Origin: Croceibacterium segetis
GTDB lineage: Bacteria > Pseudomonadota > Alphaproteobacteria > Sphingomonadales > Sphingomonadaceae
Assembly: GCF_011320115.1 (NCBI RefSeq)
Contig: NZ_JAANOZ010000012.1
Location: forward strand, 28,888-92,887
Direction of reading: 5' to 3'
Length of the DNA: 64,000 nucleotides
A program made the translations under genes and the position numbers. Shown in pieces: positions 26,228 to 35,559 of the stretch (position 1 is its first letter; every line of letters starts with the position of its first letter). A model generated the notes under the pieces. The model ran no database searches, was not told where the DNA came from, and saw nothing but the letters and a program-made list of their open reading frames with translations.

Positions 26228-27228
26228 TCGACTTCGACCTGACCACCGTCTGGGCCTTCATCATCGCCTTCGCAGTGTTCGCCTACGTGGTGATGGACGG
26301 GTTCGACCTCGGCATCGGCATCCTGTTTCCGGCAATCACCGTCGGCCACGGGCGCAACCGGGCGATGAACGCCATCGCGCCGGTGTGGGACGGCAACGAG
26401 ACCTGGCTGGTGATGGGCGGCGGCGGGCTGCTCGCCGCCTTCCCCCTCGCCTATGCGGTGATCCTGCCGGCGACTTACCCGCTGATCATCGCCATGCTGC
26501 TCGGCCTGGTGTTCCGCGGCGTCGCCTTCGAGTTCCGCTGGCGCGACGAACGGCATCGGGCGTTCTGGGACTTCGCTTTCTTCGGCGGCTCGCTCGTCGC
26601 TGCCCTTTGCCAGGGAATGGTGCTCGGCGCGATCCTGCAGGGGATCGAGGTCACCGGCCGCTCCTATTCGGGCAGCTGGTGGAACTGGCTGACGCCCTAT
26701 ACGCTGCTGACCGGCCTCGGCGTCGTCGCCGGCTACGCCTTGCTCGGCGCCTGCTGGCTGGTGTGGAAGCTCGAGGGCGATGTGCAGGAAAAGGTCCGCC
26801 GCCTCGCCGTGCGCGCCGCGATCGCCACGCTGGCGCTGATGGCCGCGGTGAGCCTCTACAACCTCTCGCTGTTGCCCGAGTACCGCGAGCGCTGGCTCGG
26901 CACGCCGGAGATCTACTTCGCCAGCCAGGTGCCGCTGCTGACGGTGATCATCGCCGGCTTCCTGTTCTACGGCCTGGCGAAGAAGTGGGAGCTGGCGCCG
27001 TTCTTGCTCGCGCTGGCGCTGTTTGCTCTCGGCATGGCCGGCGTCGGTGTGACCATGTGGCCCTACGTCGTGCCCGGCGAGCTGACGATCTGGGACGCGG
27101 CCACGTCGGCGCGCAGCCAGTGGTTCATGTTCATGGGCTTCCTCATCACCATCCCGCTGATCCTCGGCTACACCGCCTGGTCCTACTGGGTGTTCCGCGG
27201 CAAGGTCGGCGGCGAGGGGTATCACTGA
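26224..27228 (+). CDS. cydB: Cytochrome bd-type ubiquinol oxidase subunit II
   Basis: A 334-residue subunit with about eight or nine membrane spans that packs against CydA. It opens with the family motif MDGFDLGIGILFP, followed by APVWDGNETWLVMGGGGLLA and RGVAFEFRWRD. The start overlaps the cydA stop as ATGA, and its stop overlaps the ATG of the small DUF2474 gene as TGATG. No frameshift or truncation is seen. Confidence 0.97.
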   Translation: MIDFDLTTVWAFIIAFAVFAYVVMDGFDLGIGILFPAITVGHGRNRAMNAIAPVWDGNETWLVMGGGGLLAAFPLAYAVILPATYPLIIAMLLGLVFRGVAFEFRWRDERHRAFWDFAFFGGSLVAALCQGMVLGAILQGIEVTGRSYSGSWWNWLTPYTLLTGLGVVAGYALLGACWLVWKLEGDVQEKVRRLAVRAAIATLALMAAVSLYNLSLLPEYRERWLGTPEIYFASQVPLLTVIIAGFLFYGLAKKWELAPFLLALALFALGMAGVGVTMWPYVVPGELTIWDAATSARSQWFMFMGFLITIPLILGYTAWSYWVFRGKVGGEGYH

Positions 27229-27395
27229 TGGAGCGCGGGCGAGAGGCGGAGGCCTGCCCTCATGCAGCGCGCAGCGCTGTGGGGCAGACAAGTGCTCCGT
27301 TGTGGAAGCGGCTCGCCTGGATGGCCGCGATCTGGGCGGCCAGCGTGGCTGCGCTGGGAGCGGTCGCGGGCCTGCTGCGACTTTGGATCGTCTAG
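27228..27395 (+). CDS. DUF2474 small membrane protein, accessory to CydAB
   Basis: A 55-residue single-span protein. The C-terminal part PLWKRLAWMAAIWAASVAAL with RLWIV at the end matches DUF2474, the short subunit that follows cydAB in many proteobacteria and resembles CydX in place and size. The N-terminal 20 residues are variable. The ATG overlaps the cydB stop. Confidence 0.82.
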   Translation: MERGREAEACPHAARSAVGQTSAPLWKRLAWMAAIWAASVAALGAVAGLLRLWIV

Positions 27396-27533
27396 GCACC
27401 CGCCGAACATCGCCTCGACCCAAAGACCGACTGGGGTGAGCCCGGCGTCGCGGCGTCTTCGCATCGAACTATCCGTCCAAACGAGACAGCCGGACTTTGC
27501 GTCGGCGGCGGGTAATAGGCGAGGGAGCGTTCG

Positions 27534-28499
27534 TTGTTTCTATGCCTGCTTCCGGCGGCGATCCTGCTTGCCGAGACTCCCGCGCCCGCGCCCGAATCTG
27601 CGCCCCTGCAAGGCGTCGCGGCGCCCGTTGCCGGCGACCAGATCGATCAAGCGCTCCCACCTGAGGCAGCCGCGCCCGAGGCGCAGGTCGCCTCCGAGGC
27701 GTCTCCTGACTCCGCGCTCGCTCCCACGCCGCCCGATGACACCGGACAAGACACCGGGATCGTCGTCATCGCACGCGCGTACAGTCCGGCCGATCCGCTG
27801 GAAAAGGTCAACATCAAGTCGTTCGAAGCGACGCAGGCGTTCGACGACAAGATCACCGCGCCGCTCGCCCATGGCTTCGAGCACGCCGTACCCAAGCCGG
27901 TGCGTAGCGGGCTGCACAATTTCATCACCAACCTGCACCAGCCGGGGGTGTTCGTGAATTTCCTTTTGCAACACCACATCGGAAAGGCCGCCGAAACACT
28001 GGCGCGCTTCGCGATCAACTCGACCATCGGGCTTGCCGGCGTAATCGACGTAGCCAAGCGCAAGCCGTTCAAGCTTCCGCAGCGGCGCAATGGCTTTGCC
28101 GACACGCTCGGCTTCTATGGCGTCAAGCCCGGCGCGTTCCTGTTCGCGCCACTGCTCGGTCCTACCACGGTGCGCGACCTGGTCGGCAACGTGCTCGACC
28201 GGCTAATGCCGTTCGGCGGTCTCCAGCCCGTCTCGGGGCCGGAATTCACCGTCTCGGCCGGCGTGCTGCACACGCTGGACCGGCGGATCGCAATGGATGA
28301 CGAGTTGACCCGCGAGCGAGCCAGCGGCGATTCCTACACTGCGGCGCGCGAATATTACCTGGCCCGGCGCCGCGACGAAATCGCCGCGCTCCACGGCAAG
28401 CTCCACAAGTCGCAAGACGTGGCCGGTGCCACCGCGATGCCGCAAGTTGTCGCGGTAGCGCCTGCGCAACCCGACGCGGCTACGCCGGTCAAAGAGTAA
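27534..28499 (+). CDS. mlaA: MlaA/VacJ family protein
   Basis: A 321-residue outer-membrane lipid-asymmetry protein that would pass mislocalised phospholipids to the periplasmic MlaC/MlaD path. A hydrophobic N-terminus (MFLCLLPAAILLA) is followed by a proline/alanine-rich linker and then the VacJ core from about residue 85: DPLEKVNIKSFEATQAFDD, NFITNLHQPGVFVNFLLQ and NSTIGLAGVIDVA. A lipobox cysteine after the hydrophobic segment is not visible, which is odd for this family. The start is a TTG with GAGGGAG upstream. The Mla inner-membrane genes lie at 39.4-42.9 kb. Confidence 0.88.
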   Translation: MFLCLLPAAILLAETPAPAPESAPLQGVAAPVAGDQIDQALPPEAAAPEAQVASEASPDSALAPTPPDDTGQDTGIVVIARAYSPADPLEKVNIKSFEATQAFDDKITAPLAHGFEHAVPKPVRSGLHNFITNLHQPGVFVNFLLQHHIGKAAETLARFAINSTIGLAGVIDVAKRKPFKLPQRRNGFADTLGFYGVKPGAFLFAPLLGPTTVRDLVGNVLDRLMPFGGLQPVSGPEFTVSAGVLHTLDRRIAMDDELTRERASGDSYTAAREYYLARRRDEIAALHGKLHKSQDVAGATAMPQVVAVAPAQPDAATPVKE

Positions 28500-28526
28500 T
28501 GGCGAACGGCACCTTTCGCGACAGGC

Positions 28527-29384
28527 TCAACTCCATCGCACCTCGGGCGGCAGGCTCATCAGGATCGCGTCGATGTTGCCGCCCGTGCGCAGGCCGAACA
28601 GCGTGCCGCGGTCGTAGACGAGGTTGAACTCGGCGTAGCGGCCGCGCCATTCGAGCTGCTGCTGCTTCTCCGCCTCGGTCCATTCCATGCCCATCCGGCG
28701 GCGGACGATCCTCGGGAACACGTCGAGGAACGCCTCGCCGACGTCGCGGGTGAAGGCGAAGTTGCGCTCGAACTGCGCCAGGTCGGCGCATTCGAGGTGG
28801 TCGTAGAAGATGCCGCCCACGCCGCGGGCGACGCCGCGGTGGGGAATGAAGAAGTACTCGTCGGCCCACTTCTTGAACTTGTCGTAATAGGTCGGGTTGT
28901 GGCCCATGCACGCGGCGCGAAAGGCGGCGTGGAACTCGGCGGTGTCGTCCTCGTACGGCAGCGGCGGATTGAGGTCCGCCCCGCCGCCGAACCACGCCTT
29001 GCTGGTGGTCAGGAAGCGGGTGTTCATGTGCACCGCCGGCACGTGCGGGTTGGCCATGTGGGCGACGAGGCTGATCCCCGTGGCGGTGAAGCCGGGATTG
29101 TCCTCGTCGGCGCCGTTGATCGTCTGCGCGAAGCCGGGAGCGAACTCTCCCGAGACGGTCGAGACGTTGACCCCGACCTTCTCGAACACCTTGCCCTTCA
29201 TCACCCCGCGCACGCCACCGCCGCCTTCGCTTTCGTCGGCGGTCTCGCGGTTCCACGGGGTGTATTCGAACGCCGCGTCCGAACCCGCCTCGCGCTCGAT
29301 CGCCTCGAAGGCGTCGCAGATGCGCGTGCGCAGGCTCTCGAACCACTCGCGGGATAGCCGGGTCTGTTCGCTCCAGTCGCTCAT
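28527..29384 (-). CDS. hemF: Oxygen-dependent coproporphyrinogen III oxidase
   Basis: A 285-residue cytosolic enzyme that converts coproporphyrinogen III to protoporphyrinogen IX in heme synthesis, using O2. Recognisable segments are SLVAHMANPHVPAVHMNTRF, WWFGGG-like WFGGGADLNPPLPYEDD, and the C-terminal EFNLVYDRGTLFGLRTGGN. Length matches bacterial HemF. The adjacent cydAB operon also needs heme. Confidence 0.97.
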   Translation of the reverse strand: MSDWSEQTRLSREWFESLRTRICDAFEAIEREAGSDAAFEYTPWNRETADESEGGGGVRGVMKGKVFEKVGVNVSTVSGEFAPGFAQTINGADEDNPGFTATGISLVAHMANPHVPAVHMNTRFLTTSKAWFGGGADLNPPLPYEDDTAEFHAAFRAACMGHNPTYYDKFKKWADEYFFIPHRGVARGVGGIFYDHLECADLAQFERNFAFTRDVGEAFLDVFPRIVRRRMGMEWTEAEKQQQLEWRGRYAEFNLVYDRGTLFGLRTGGNIDAILMSLPPEVRWS

Positions 29385-29429
29385 CGCACGTCCCTTGCCA
29401 AAGCCTGTACCCTACGGCAAGGACGGCGC

Positions 29430-30122
29430 ATGGTTCCCCTTTCGTTCGCCGGCGAGGAATTCGCGCTCGTGGAAGGGCGCGCGCTCTACTGGCCGCGCGA
29501 ACGGGCGCTGCTCGTCGCCGACCTGCACCTCGAGAAAGCGAGCTTTTACGCCAAGCACGGGCAGATGCTGCCGCCCTATGACAGCCGCGAGACGCTTGGG
29601 CGCGTGGCCCTGGCGATCCGCGAGACCGGCGCGCGGCGGGTGTTCACGCTGGGCGACAACTTCCACGACTCGGCGGGCCCTTCGCGGCTCGAGCCGCATG
29701 CCGCGGGCATGCTCGACGCGCTCGTCCGGGCGACCGACTGGGTGTGGATCACCGGCAACCACGATGCCGCGATGGAAGCCAGCGCCGGCGGCACCCTCGC
29801 CGAGGAACTCACCATCGCCGGGCTTATCCTGCGCCACCAGGCCAAGGCCGGAGAGACGCAGCCGGAAATTTCCGGCCACTACCACCCGCGCCTGCAGATC
29901 ACCGTCCGCGAACGCGCGATCCGCCGCCCCTGCGCGGTGGTCAGCAGCGGCGGCCAAGGACGTGGGCGAATGATCCTTCCCGCATTCGGCGCGCTGACCG
30001 GCGGGATGAACGCCGCCGACCCGGCGATCGTCAAGGCGCTTCAGCCCGCGGCGGCGATCGACGCGGTGCTGTCGTCGAAGGGGCGGCTGATGCAGTTCCC
30101 CCTGTGGCGGCAGGCGGCCTAG
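29430..30122 (+). CDS. pdeM: Ligase-associated DNA damage response endonuclease PdeM
   Basis: A 230-residue metallophosphoesterase. The motifs are ADLHLEKASFYAKHG (D/H metal ligands), TLGDNFHD, ITGNHD and GHYHPRLQI. These define the PdeM family, often encoded near the DNA ligase/Lhr-helicase repair module, although ligase and exonuclease partners are not visible here. The role is probably DNA end processing. Confidence 0.92.
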   Translation: MVPLSFAGEEFALVEGRALYWPRERALLVADLHLEKASFYAKHGQMLPPYDSRETLGRVALAIRETGARRVFTLGDNFHDSAGPSRLEPHAAGMLDALVRATDWVWITGNHDAAMEASAGGTLAEELTIAGLILRHQAKAGETQPEISGHYHPRLQITVRERAIRRPCAVVSSGGQGRGRMILPAFGALTGGMNAADPAIVKALQPAAAIDAVLSSKGRLMQFPLWRQAA

Positions 30123-30823
30123 CCCAGATAGGCAAGGGCGTTGAGGGCGATCGCCATCGCGAAACCGGTCAGCGAAACCGGGTGAATGCGCCGCAGGACC
30201 AGCCAGTCGTAAACGAAAAGCGACAGGTAGAATGCGCTCCACGTGCCTGCCAGGTAGACGAGATAGGCGACGGCATCCCACCGGTTCACCGCATCCGGCA
30301 GCACCGGCACGAGATAAGGATCGTAAAGCCTGGCGAGGATCGGTTCGAGCAGGAAAAGGGTGCCGGCAAGGACCAGGCGCTTGTGAATCTCCGGCCGCCG
30401 CCGGTTGCGATACGCGAGCAGGATGAAGATCGCGAACGCGGGCAGGAGCAGGCGGTTCGCCTTCACCTCCGGCTCCATCAACGCCCACCCCTTCCATTTC
30501 GCCACGAAGAGATAGAGCGTGCTGAGCGTCACCCCGACCGCAGCGATGAACCCGGCGGTGCCAAGCCTGCGATGCAGGCGAACGTTCCCCGCGCGGATGA
30601 AGGCCGACTGCACGACCAGCGTCAGCATCCACGACGCCGCGAAGAAAGCATGCACAAGCATCTTGGGGTCGCCGTTGCTCGGCTGGTGGACATCGGTGAC
30701 CAGATTGTCCCAGAACGCCGCCAGCGACAGTGCGAACAGCAGCACGAAGAGGGCCGGGAAATAGTGCCGCCTCGTCGCTAAGGCGGCGACCGACCAAGCC
30801 CGCGGTGTCGCCGAAGTAGCCAT
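30119..30823 (-). CDS. Integral membrane protein, HYR paralogue 1
   Basis: A 234-residue protein with about six or seven membrane spans (for example YFPALFVLLFALSLAAFW, LLLPAFAIFILLAY and FYLSLFVYDWLVL). It shares with the protein at 35560-36321 the pattern RLHRRLGTAGF and RIHPVSLTGFA, so the two are paralogues. No catalytic motif is recognised. The start at 30823 has GGGGGACC upstream. It converges with pdeM by 4 bp. Confidence 0.8.
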   Translation of the reverse strand: MATSATPRAWSVAALATRRHYFPALFVLLFALSLAAFWDNLVTDVHQPSNGDPKMLVHAFFAASWMLTLVVQSAFIRAGNVRLHRRLGTAGFIAAVGVTLSTLYLFVAKWKGWALMEPEVKANRLLLPAFAIFILLAYRNRRRPEIHKRLVLAGTLFLLEPILARLYDPYLVPVLPDAVNRWDAVAYLVYLAGTWSAFYLSLFVYDWLVLRRIHPVSLTGFAMAIALNALAYLG

Positions 30824-30968
30824 GCGATGGTCCCCCCGTGTCGTTCGACGCGCGGCGAAATCTACCACTCGATCCGCAAATGCGCCACACGGCCCGCCAC
30901 GACCCCTAGCGCCCGAGGGCGTTTCCCCCTAAGTAACCGCGTCCGAATCCACCCTAGGAGAATACCCC

Positions 30969-31511
30969 ATAGCTCGTCCCCCCCGCCGCACGTTGTCCCC
31001 GCCGGTCAAGAGTGGCCCGCGCTTCGACGACATGATCCAGTCGGACAAGGTCCGCGTGATCGACGAAAACGGCGAAAATCTCGGCGTCATGTACACCAAG
31101 GAAGCGATGGAGCAAGCCAACGAGCTTGGCCTGAACTTGGTCGAAGTCTCGCCCAACGCCGACCCGCCGGTGGCCAAGTACCTCGATGTCGGCAAGTACC
31201 GCTACGAGGCGCAGAAGAAGGCCAACGCCGCGCGCAAGACGCAGAAGACGCAGGAGATCAAGGAGATCAAGATGCGTCCGAACATCGACGTCCACGATTA
31301 CGACGTGAAGATGCGCAGCGTCCGCAAGTTCCTCGAGGAAGGCGACAAGGTCAAGATGACCCTGCGCTTCCGCGGCCGCGAGATGGCCCACCAGGAACTG
31401 GGCATGGACTTGCTCAACCGGGTGCGCGACGACACCGCCGAGATCGCCAAGATCGAAGCCTACCCGCGCCTAGAAGGCCGCCAGATGCTGATGGTGCTGG
31501 CGCCGAAGTAG
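30969..31511 (+). CDS. infC: Translation initiation factor IF-3, probable AUA start
   Basis: A 180-residue IF-3, which binds the 30S subunit and checks start codons. The N-terminal domain has [20 protein letters not shown] and [19 protein letters not shown]; the C-terminal domain has [18 protein letters not shown] and [12 protein letters not shown]. No ATG, GTG or TTG lies in frame between the upstream TAA at 30930 and 30969. An ATA at 30969 has GGAG eight bases upstream; the next possible start, TTG at 30993, has no ribosome site. A rare start codon here is the well-known basis of IF-3 self-control, and an AUA instead of the E. coli AUU is notable. Confidence 0.95.
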   Translation: MARPPRRTLSPPVKSGPRFDDMIQSDKVRVIDENGENLGVMYTKEAMEQANELGLNLVEVSPNADPPVAKYLDVGKYRYEAQKKANAARKTQKTQEIKEIKMRPNIDVHDYDVKMRSVRKFLEEGDKVKMTLRFRGREMAHQELGMDLLNRVRDDTAEIAKIEAYPRLEGRQMLMVLAPK

Positions 31512-31540
31512 GCGCCTTTGCTCAGCGACGAGTTACCGGG

Positions 31541-31570
31541 AGGGCGTGCCGCGAGACGCGCCCTTCGTTT
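31541..31570 (+). terminator. Probable infC terminator
   Basis: Thirty bases after the infC stop, AGGGCG and CGCCCTT arms form a GC-rich hairpin followed by CGTTTG. The uridine run is weak, so this is a modest call. Confidence 0.45.
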
Positions 31571-31608
31571 GTCCGAGATCGGTGCGTCGGTGAGCCGGCG
31601 TTACGGCT

Positions 31609-32004
31609 TCATCGCCCAGTGGCAAGCCAGCCCCTAGTCAGCGGATTCCAAAGCAACCAGACTTGGAACACGTTAAGAGCGACGACTGCGAACGCCGGCC
31701 AGTCGAAACCTGCAACTTGCTGCGAGCCAGACGGCAGCATGGCGGGAACGGTCGACACGAGCATGACGACGATATTCAGGACCGTAAGCGCCGTAAATAT
31801 CCCGGTGGCGCTCAAGCTCCGTTTGCGCGTGATGCTTAGGCCCATCCAAAAGTAAACCGTCGCCAGCAAGATGAGCAGCCAGAAAAAGCCCGAGAAGATT
31901 ACTTGCAAGAGCGAAATGACGACGACCAGTGCTTCAAAAGTTGTCACGGTCCAAGGCCGAGTGGTCGGGTGTCTCACCCCTTCATCCATGCCGCGATTTG
32001 TCAT
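31609..32004 (-). CDS. Small integral membrane protein
   Basis: A 131-residue protein with three to four hydrophobic spans (ALVVVISLLQVIFSGFFWLL, ATGIFTALTVLNIVVMLV and FAVVALNVFQVWLLW). I do not recognise a family. A shorter start at the second methionine is possible. Its AT content is somewhat higher than its neighbours', which may mean late acquisition. Confidence 0.65.
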   Translation of the reverse strand: MTNRGMDEGVRHPTTRPWTVTTFEALVVVISLLQVIFSGFFWLLILLATVYFWMGLSITRKRSLSATGIFTALTVLNIVVMLVSTVPAMLPSGSQQVAGFDWPAFAVVALNVFQVWLLWNPLTRGWLATGR

Positions 32005-32043
32005 GGTGACATCTCCCTCTCGCTGGCCAAACCAAGCCTAATC

Positions 32044-32433
32044 TCACTCCGCCGGCGGCTCCCAGAGCTCGATCGGGTTGCCTTCGGGATCGCGAATACG
32101 CGCGAAGCGGCCGACGCTGGGGTGGTCCCATTCGGCCTTGCGCTCGGCCGCGATACCCGCCGCCGCCAGCTTGGCGACCAGCGAATCCAGCCCGGAGACC
32201 CGAAAGTTGAGCATCATCTGGCGGTCGGTCGAGAAGTAATTGTTGGTGCGCGGGAAGAATGAGAACACCGTGTCGCCCGCCTCCTGCTTCCATGACCAGT
32301 AGCCGTCCGGCGCCGGTTCGCCCCCGGCAGTGACGGTGAAGCCCAGATGTTCGCGGTACCAGGCGCTGAGCTTGCCTGGATCATCGGCGCGCAGGAATAA
32401 CCCGCCGATCCCCAGGACCTTGCCTTCGTCCAT
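32044..32433 (-). CDS. VOC family protein (glyoxalase-like)
   Basis: A 129-residue vicinal-oxygen-chelate protein: VLGIGGLFLRADDPGKLSAW, YREHLGFTV and the C-terminal RDPEGNPIELWEPPA, whose glutamate is a metal ligand. The substrate is unknown. The start at 32433 gives normal family length. It lies back to back with the transporter gene. Confidence 0.88.
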   Translation of the reverse strand: MDEGKVLGIGGLFLRADDPGKLSAWYREHLGFTVTAGGEPAPDGYWSWKQEAGDTVFSFFPRTNNYFSTDRQMMLNFRVSGLDSLVAKLAAAGIAAERKAEWDHPSVGRFARIRDPEGNPIELWEPPAE

Positions 32434-32506
32434 CACGCCCCTCCTTGCCCTCTTGCGCACGCAGGCTAGGATCGGAACGGGCGCGGGTAAAGCGGGGGAT
32501 GAGAAG

Positions 32507-33715
32507 ATGGGCGTTCTGGCCGACTATCGCGAGCTGACGCCGCCCCAGAAGACCGCGATCTGGGCCAGCTACCTCGGCTGGATGCTCGACGCGTTCGACT
32601 TCTTCCTGCTGGTGTTCATGATCAAGGCGATCGGCGAGGAATTCGGCGCCAGCATCGAGCAGGTCTCCGAAGCGCTGTTCCTCACCCTCGCCGCGCGGCC
32701 GCTGGGCGCGCTGGTGTTCGGCTGGCTCGGCGACCGCTTCGGCCGGCGGCCGGTGCTGATGCTGGTGATCGCGTTGTTCTCGCTGATGTCCGGCCTTTCG
32801 GGCCTGGCGACCTCGCTGCCGCAACTGCTGCTGATCCGCGCATGCTTCGGCTTTGCCATGGGCGGTGAGTGGGGTTTGGGCGCGAGCCTGGTGATGGAGA
32901 CGATCCCGGCCAAGATGCGCGGCGCGGTCTCGGGCCTGCTGCAGTCGGGCTACCCCACGGGCTATCTCGTTGCGAGCCTCGTTTATTACCTGTTCTTCGA
33001 CGCGATCGGCTGGCGGGCAATGTTCTTCATCGGGGTGCTGCCGGCGCTGTTCGTGCTGTTCATCCGCCTGCGCGTCGAGGAGAGCCCCACCTTCGTCGCC
33101 AGGCGCGGCCACGCCCGGCCGGAGTGGCTCGGCCTGCTCGCGCAGCACTGGAAGCTGGCGCTCTACCTGATCGTGCTGATGACCGGGATGAATTTCCTCA
33201 GCCACGGCACCGGCGACCTCTACCCCACCTTCCTGCAGAAGCAGCGCGGGTTCGACACGCATATGACGGGCACGCTGGCGATCGTGCTCAATGTCGGCTC
33301 GATTATCGGCGCGATCGGCTTCGGCCAGTTCGCCGAACGGATGGGCCGGCGGCGCAATCTCGCGCTTGCCTGCCTGGTGGTCATCCCGGTGATCCCGCTG
33401 TGGGCCTATTCGACCGGCCTGTTCCCGCTCGCGCTCGGCGCCTTCCTGATGGGCTTCGCCGTGCAAGGCGCGTGGGGCAACATCCCGGCCTACCTCAACG
33501 AGCTTTCACCCCCGGCGATCCGGGCGATGTTCCCCGGCTTTGTCTACCAGCTCGGCAACCTGTTCGCCTCGCGCGTTTCGCCGTTCCAGGCCGGTATCGC
33601 GGCGGATCGCGGCGGCGATTATGCCTATGCGCTGGCTTCGGTCACGCTGGTCACCGCGGTCGCGATCATCGCATGGGTGTGGTTCGGCCCCGAGCGGCGC
33701 GAGGAGCTCGAGTAG
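32507..33715 (+). CDS. MFS transporter, sialate/lactate (SHS)-like
   Basis: A 402-residue major facilitator protein with 12 predicted spans. YLGWMLDAFDFFLLVFM in the first span and GWLGDRFGRRPVLML between spans 2 and 3 are the hallmarks of the sialate/lactate:H+ symporter branch; GEWGLGASLVMETIP follows in span 4-5. The substrate is probably a small organic acid. The ATG at 32507 has GGGGGATGAG upstream; the longer frame has no conserved sequence. Confidence 0.88.
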   Translation: MGVLADYRELTPPQKTAIWASYLGWMLDAFDFFLLVFMIKAIGEEFGASIEQVSEALFLTLAARPLGALVFGWLGDRFGRRPVLMLVIALFSLMSGLSGLATSLPQLLLIRACFGFAMGGEWGLGASLVMETIPAKMRGAVSGLLQSGYPTGYLVASLVYYLFFDAIGWRAMFFIGVLPALFVLFIRLRVEESPTFVARRGHARPEWLGLLAQHWKLALYLIVLMTGMNFLSHGTGDLYPTFLQKQRGFDTHMTGTLAIVLNVGSIIGAIGFGQFAERMGRRRNLALACLVVIPVIPLWAYSTGLFPLALGAFLMGFAVQGAWGNIPAYLNELSPPAIRAMFPGFVYQLGNLFASRVSPFQAGIAADRGGDYAYALASVTLVTAVAIIAWVWFGPERREELE

Positions 33716-33758
33716 GCATCGATTGCGGCCGCCGATCAATCCGGTTACAGGCGCAACC

Positions 33759-35069
33759 ATGTCCGAACCCGTGATCCCGCCCACCCCGCGCCGCAAACCC
33801 AAGCCCGAGGTCACCACCATCGGCGGGCGGGCGCTCAAGCCGTCCACCCTGATGATGGGCTTCGGCTACGATCCGGTGCTCTCCGAAGGCTCATTGAAGC
33901 CGCCGATCTTCCTCACCAGCACCTTCGTGTTCGAGAGCGCCGAGGCCGGCAAACGGCACTTCGAGGGCATCACCGGCAAGCGCAGCGGCGGGGCCGAGGG
34001 CCTGGTCTATTCGCGCTTCAACGGCCCCAACCAGGAAATCCTCGAAGACCGCCTCGGGGTGTGGGACGGGGCCGAGGACGCGCTGGTGTTCTCGAGCGGG
34101 ATGACCGCGATCTGCGTGCTGATGATGGCCTACTGCGAGGCCGGCGACGTGATGGTCCACTCCGGCCCGCTCTACGCCGCCAGCGAGGGCTTCGTCGCCA
34201 AGGTGCTCGGCAAGTTCGGGGTCAGCTATTTCGACTTTCCCGCCGGCGCGACCCGCGAAGAGCTCGACGCGGTGCTGGCGCAGGCGAAAGCCAAGGCGGC
34301 CGAGACCGGCGGCAAGGTGGCGATGGTCTACCTCGAAAGCCCGGGCAACCCGACCAACGCGCTGGTCGACATCGAGGCGGTGAAGGCCGCGCGGGATGCC
34401 GCGCTCGACGCCGACGAGACGCCGATCGCGATCGACAACACGTTCCTCGGCCCGCTGTGGCAGAGCCCGCTCAAGCACGGCGCCGACATCGTCGTCTATT
34501 CGCTGACCAAGTACGCCGGCGGCCATTCCGACCTCGTCGCCGGCAGCGTCTCGGGCGCACGGCGGTGGATCGAGCCGGTGCGCGCGCTGCGCAACACGAT
34601 GGGCGGCATCTGCGATCCGAACACCGCATGGATGCTCTTGCGCAGCCTCGAAACCCTCGAGATCCGCATGCAGCGCGCGACCGAGAACGCGATCCGCGTG
34701 TGCGACTTCCTCGATGCCCATCCCAAGGTCGAGAGCGTCGGCTTCCTCGGGCTGCTGCGCGACGGTCGGCAGAAGGACATCTACGACCGTCACTGCACCG
34801 GCCCGGGCAGCACCTTCAGCCTGTTCATCAAGGGCGGCGAGGCCGAGGCTTTCCGTTTCCTCGACGCGCTCAAGGTCGCCAAGCTGGCGGTCAGCCTCGG
34901 CGGCACCGAGACGCTCGCCAGCCATCCGGCGGCGATGACGCACTTGTCGGTGCCCGACGAGCGCAAGAAGCAGCTCGGCATCACCGACAACCTGGTGCGG
35001 ATCAGCATCGGCATCGAGGACGCCGACGATCTTATAGCGGATTTCGATCAGGCGTTGGGGGCGGTTTAG
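33759..35069 (+). CDS. Cystathionine gamma-synthase family PLP enzyme
   Basis: A 436-residue PLP-dependent enzyme of the Cys/Met metabolism class (gamma-synthase, gamma-lyase, O-acetylhomoserine sulfhydrylase). Residues show LVYSRFNGPNQEILEDRL, FSSGMTAICVLMMAY, VYLESPGNPTNALVDI, IDNTFLGPLWQSPL and the PLP lysine in YSLTKYAGGHSDL (K251). The C-terminal SHPAAMTHLSVPDE and VRISIGIEDADDLI fit. The exact reaction cannot be fixed by motif. It overlaps the convergent PilZ gene by 4 bp. Confidence 0.9.
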   Translation: MSEPVIPPTPRRKPKPEVTTIGGRALKPSTLMMGFGYDPVLSEGSLKPPIFLTSTFVFESAEAGKRHFEGITGKRSGGAEGLVYSRFNGPNQEILEDRLGVWDGAEDALVFSSGMTAICVLMMAYCEAGDVMVHSGPLYAASEGFVAKVLGKFGVSYFDFPAGATREELDAVLAQAKAKAAETGGKVAMVYLESPGNPTNALVDIEAVKAARDAALDADETPIAIDNTFLGPLWQSPLKHGADIVVYSLTKYAGGHSDLVAGSVSGARRWIEPVRALRNTMGGICDPNTAWMLLRSLETLEIRMQRATENAIRVCDFLDAHPKVESVGFLGLLRDGRQKDIYDRHCTGPGSTFSLFIKGGEAEAFRFLDALKVAKLAVSLGGTETLASHPAAMTHLSVPDERKKQLGITDNLVRISIGIEDADDLIADFDQALGAV

Positions 35070-35446
35070 GAGAAGACGCCGGCCAAGCGCCTGAACCAGT
35101 GCCGCAGGATGCCGCCCGAGGCATCGCGAGCCACAGGATCCGGCATGATCTCGACCGGCTTCGCCTGCTCGAGGCCGAGCGCCACCGCGGCCGAGCTTCC
35201 CAGCGCGCGTTCGAAGCGGACCCCGGCTGTCCTGCCATGGACCCAGACGACTTGCCCGGCCACTTTCGCTAGGCCCGGCACTTCGAGCAGCGCGGTCCCG
35301 CCGACCTCGATCGGCGCGCCCGGAACGTCGATGCGGCAGCCGTGATGCGAGATGTCGCGGATCGTCGCCGGCTGCGGCCTCGCCGGCATGCGGCAAGTCA
35401 GACTGAGTTCGATTGTCGCGCGCTGCGCGGACCGCCGCTCTTCCAC
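35066..35446 (-). CDS. PilZ domain protein
   Basis: A 126-residue PilZ protein, a c-di-GMP-binding module. It starts MEERRSAQRATIELSL; RRSAQR provides the arginine motif, and DISHHGCRIDV is the D/N-x-S-x-x-G signature. The c-di-GMP site therefore looks present. There is no enzyme partner nearby. Confidence 0.85.
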   Translation of the reverse strand: MEERRSAQRATIELSLTCRMPARPQPATIRDISHHGCRIDVPGAPIEVGGTALLEVPGLAKVAGQVVWVHGRTAGVRFERALGSSAAVALGLEQAKPVEIMPDPVARDASGGILRHWFRRLAGVFS

Positions 35447-35559
35447 GATGCGTGTATCCCCCTAACAATGGGGACCCTACCTAAGCAGTTGCAAAGGAAC
35501 TCTTAACCGCCGTGACCCGCGCATTGGGCGCCGCCGTCGCGAACGCGACGGTCGCCGGG

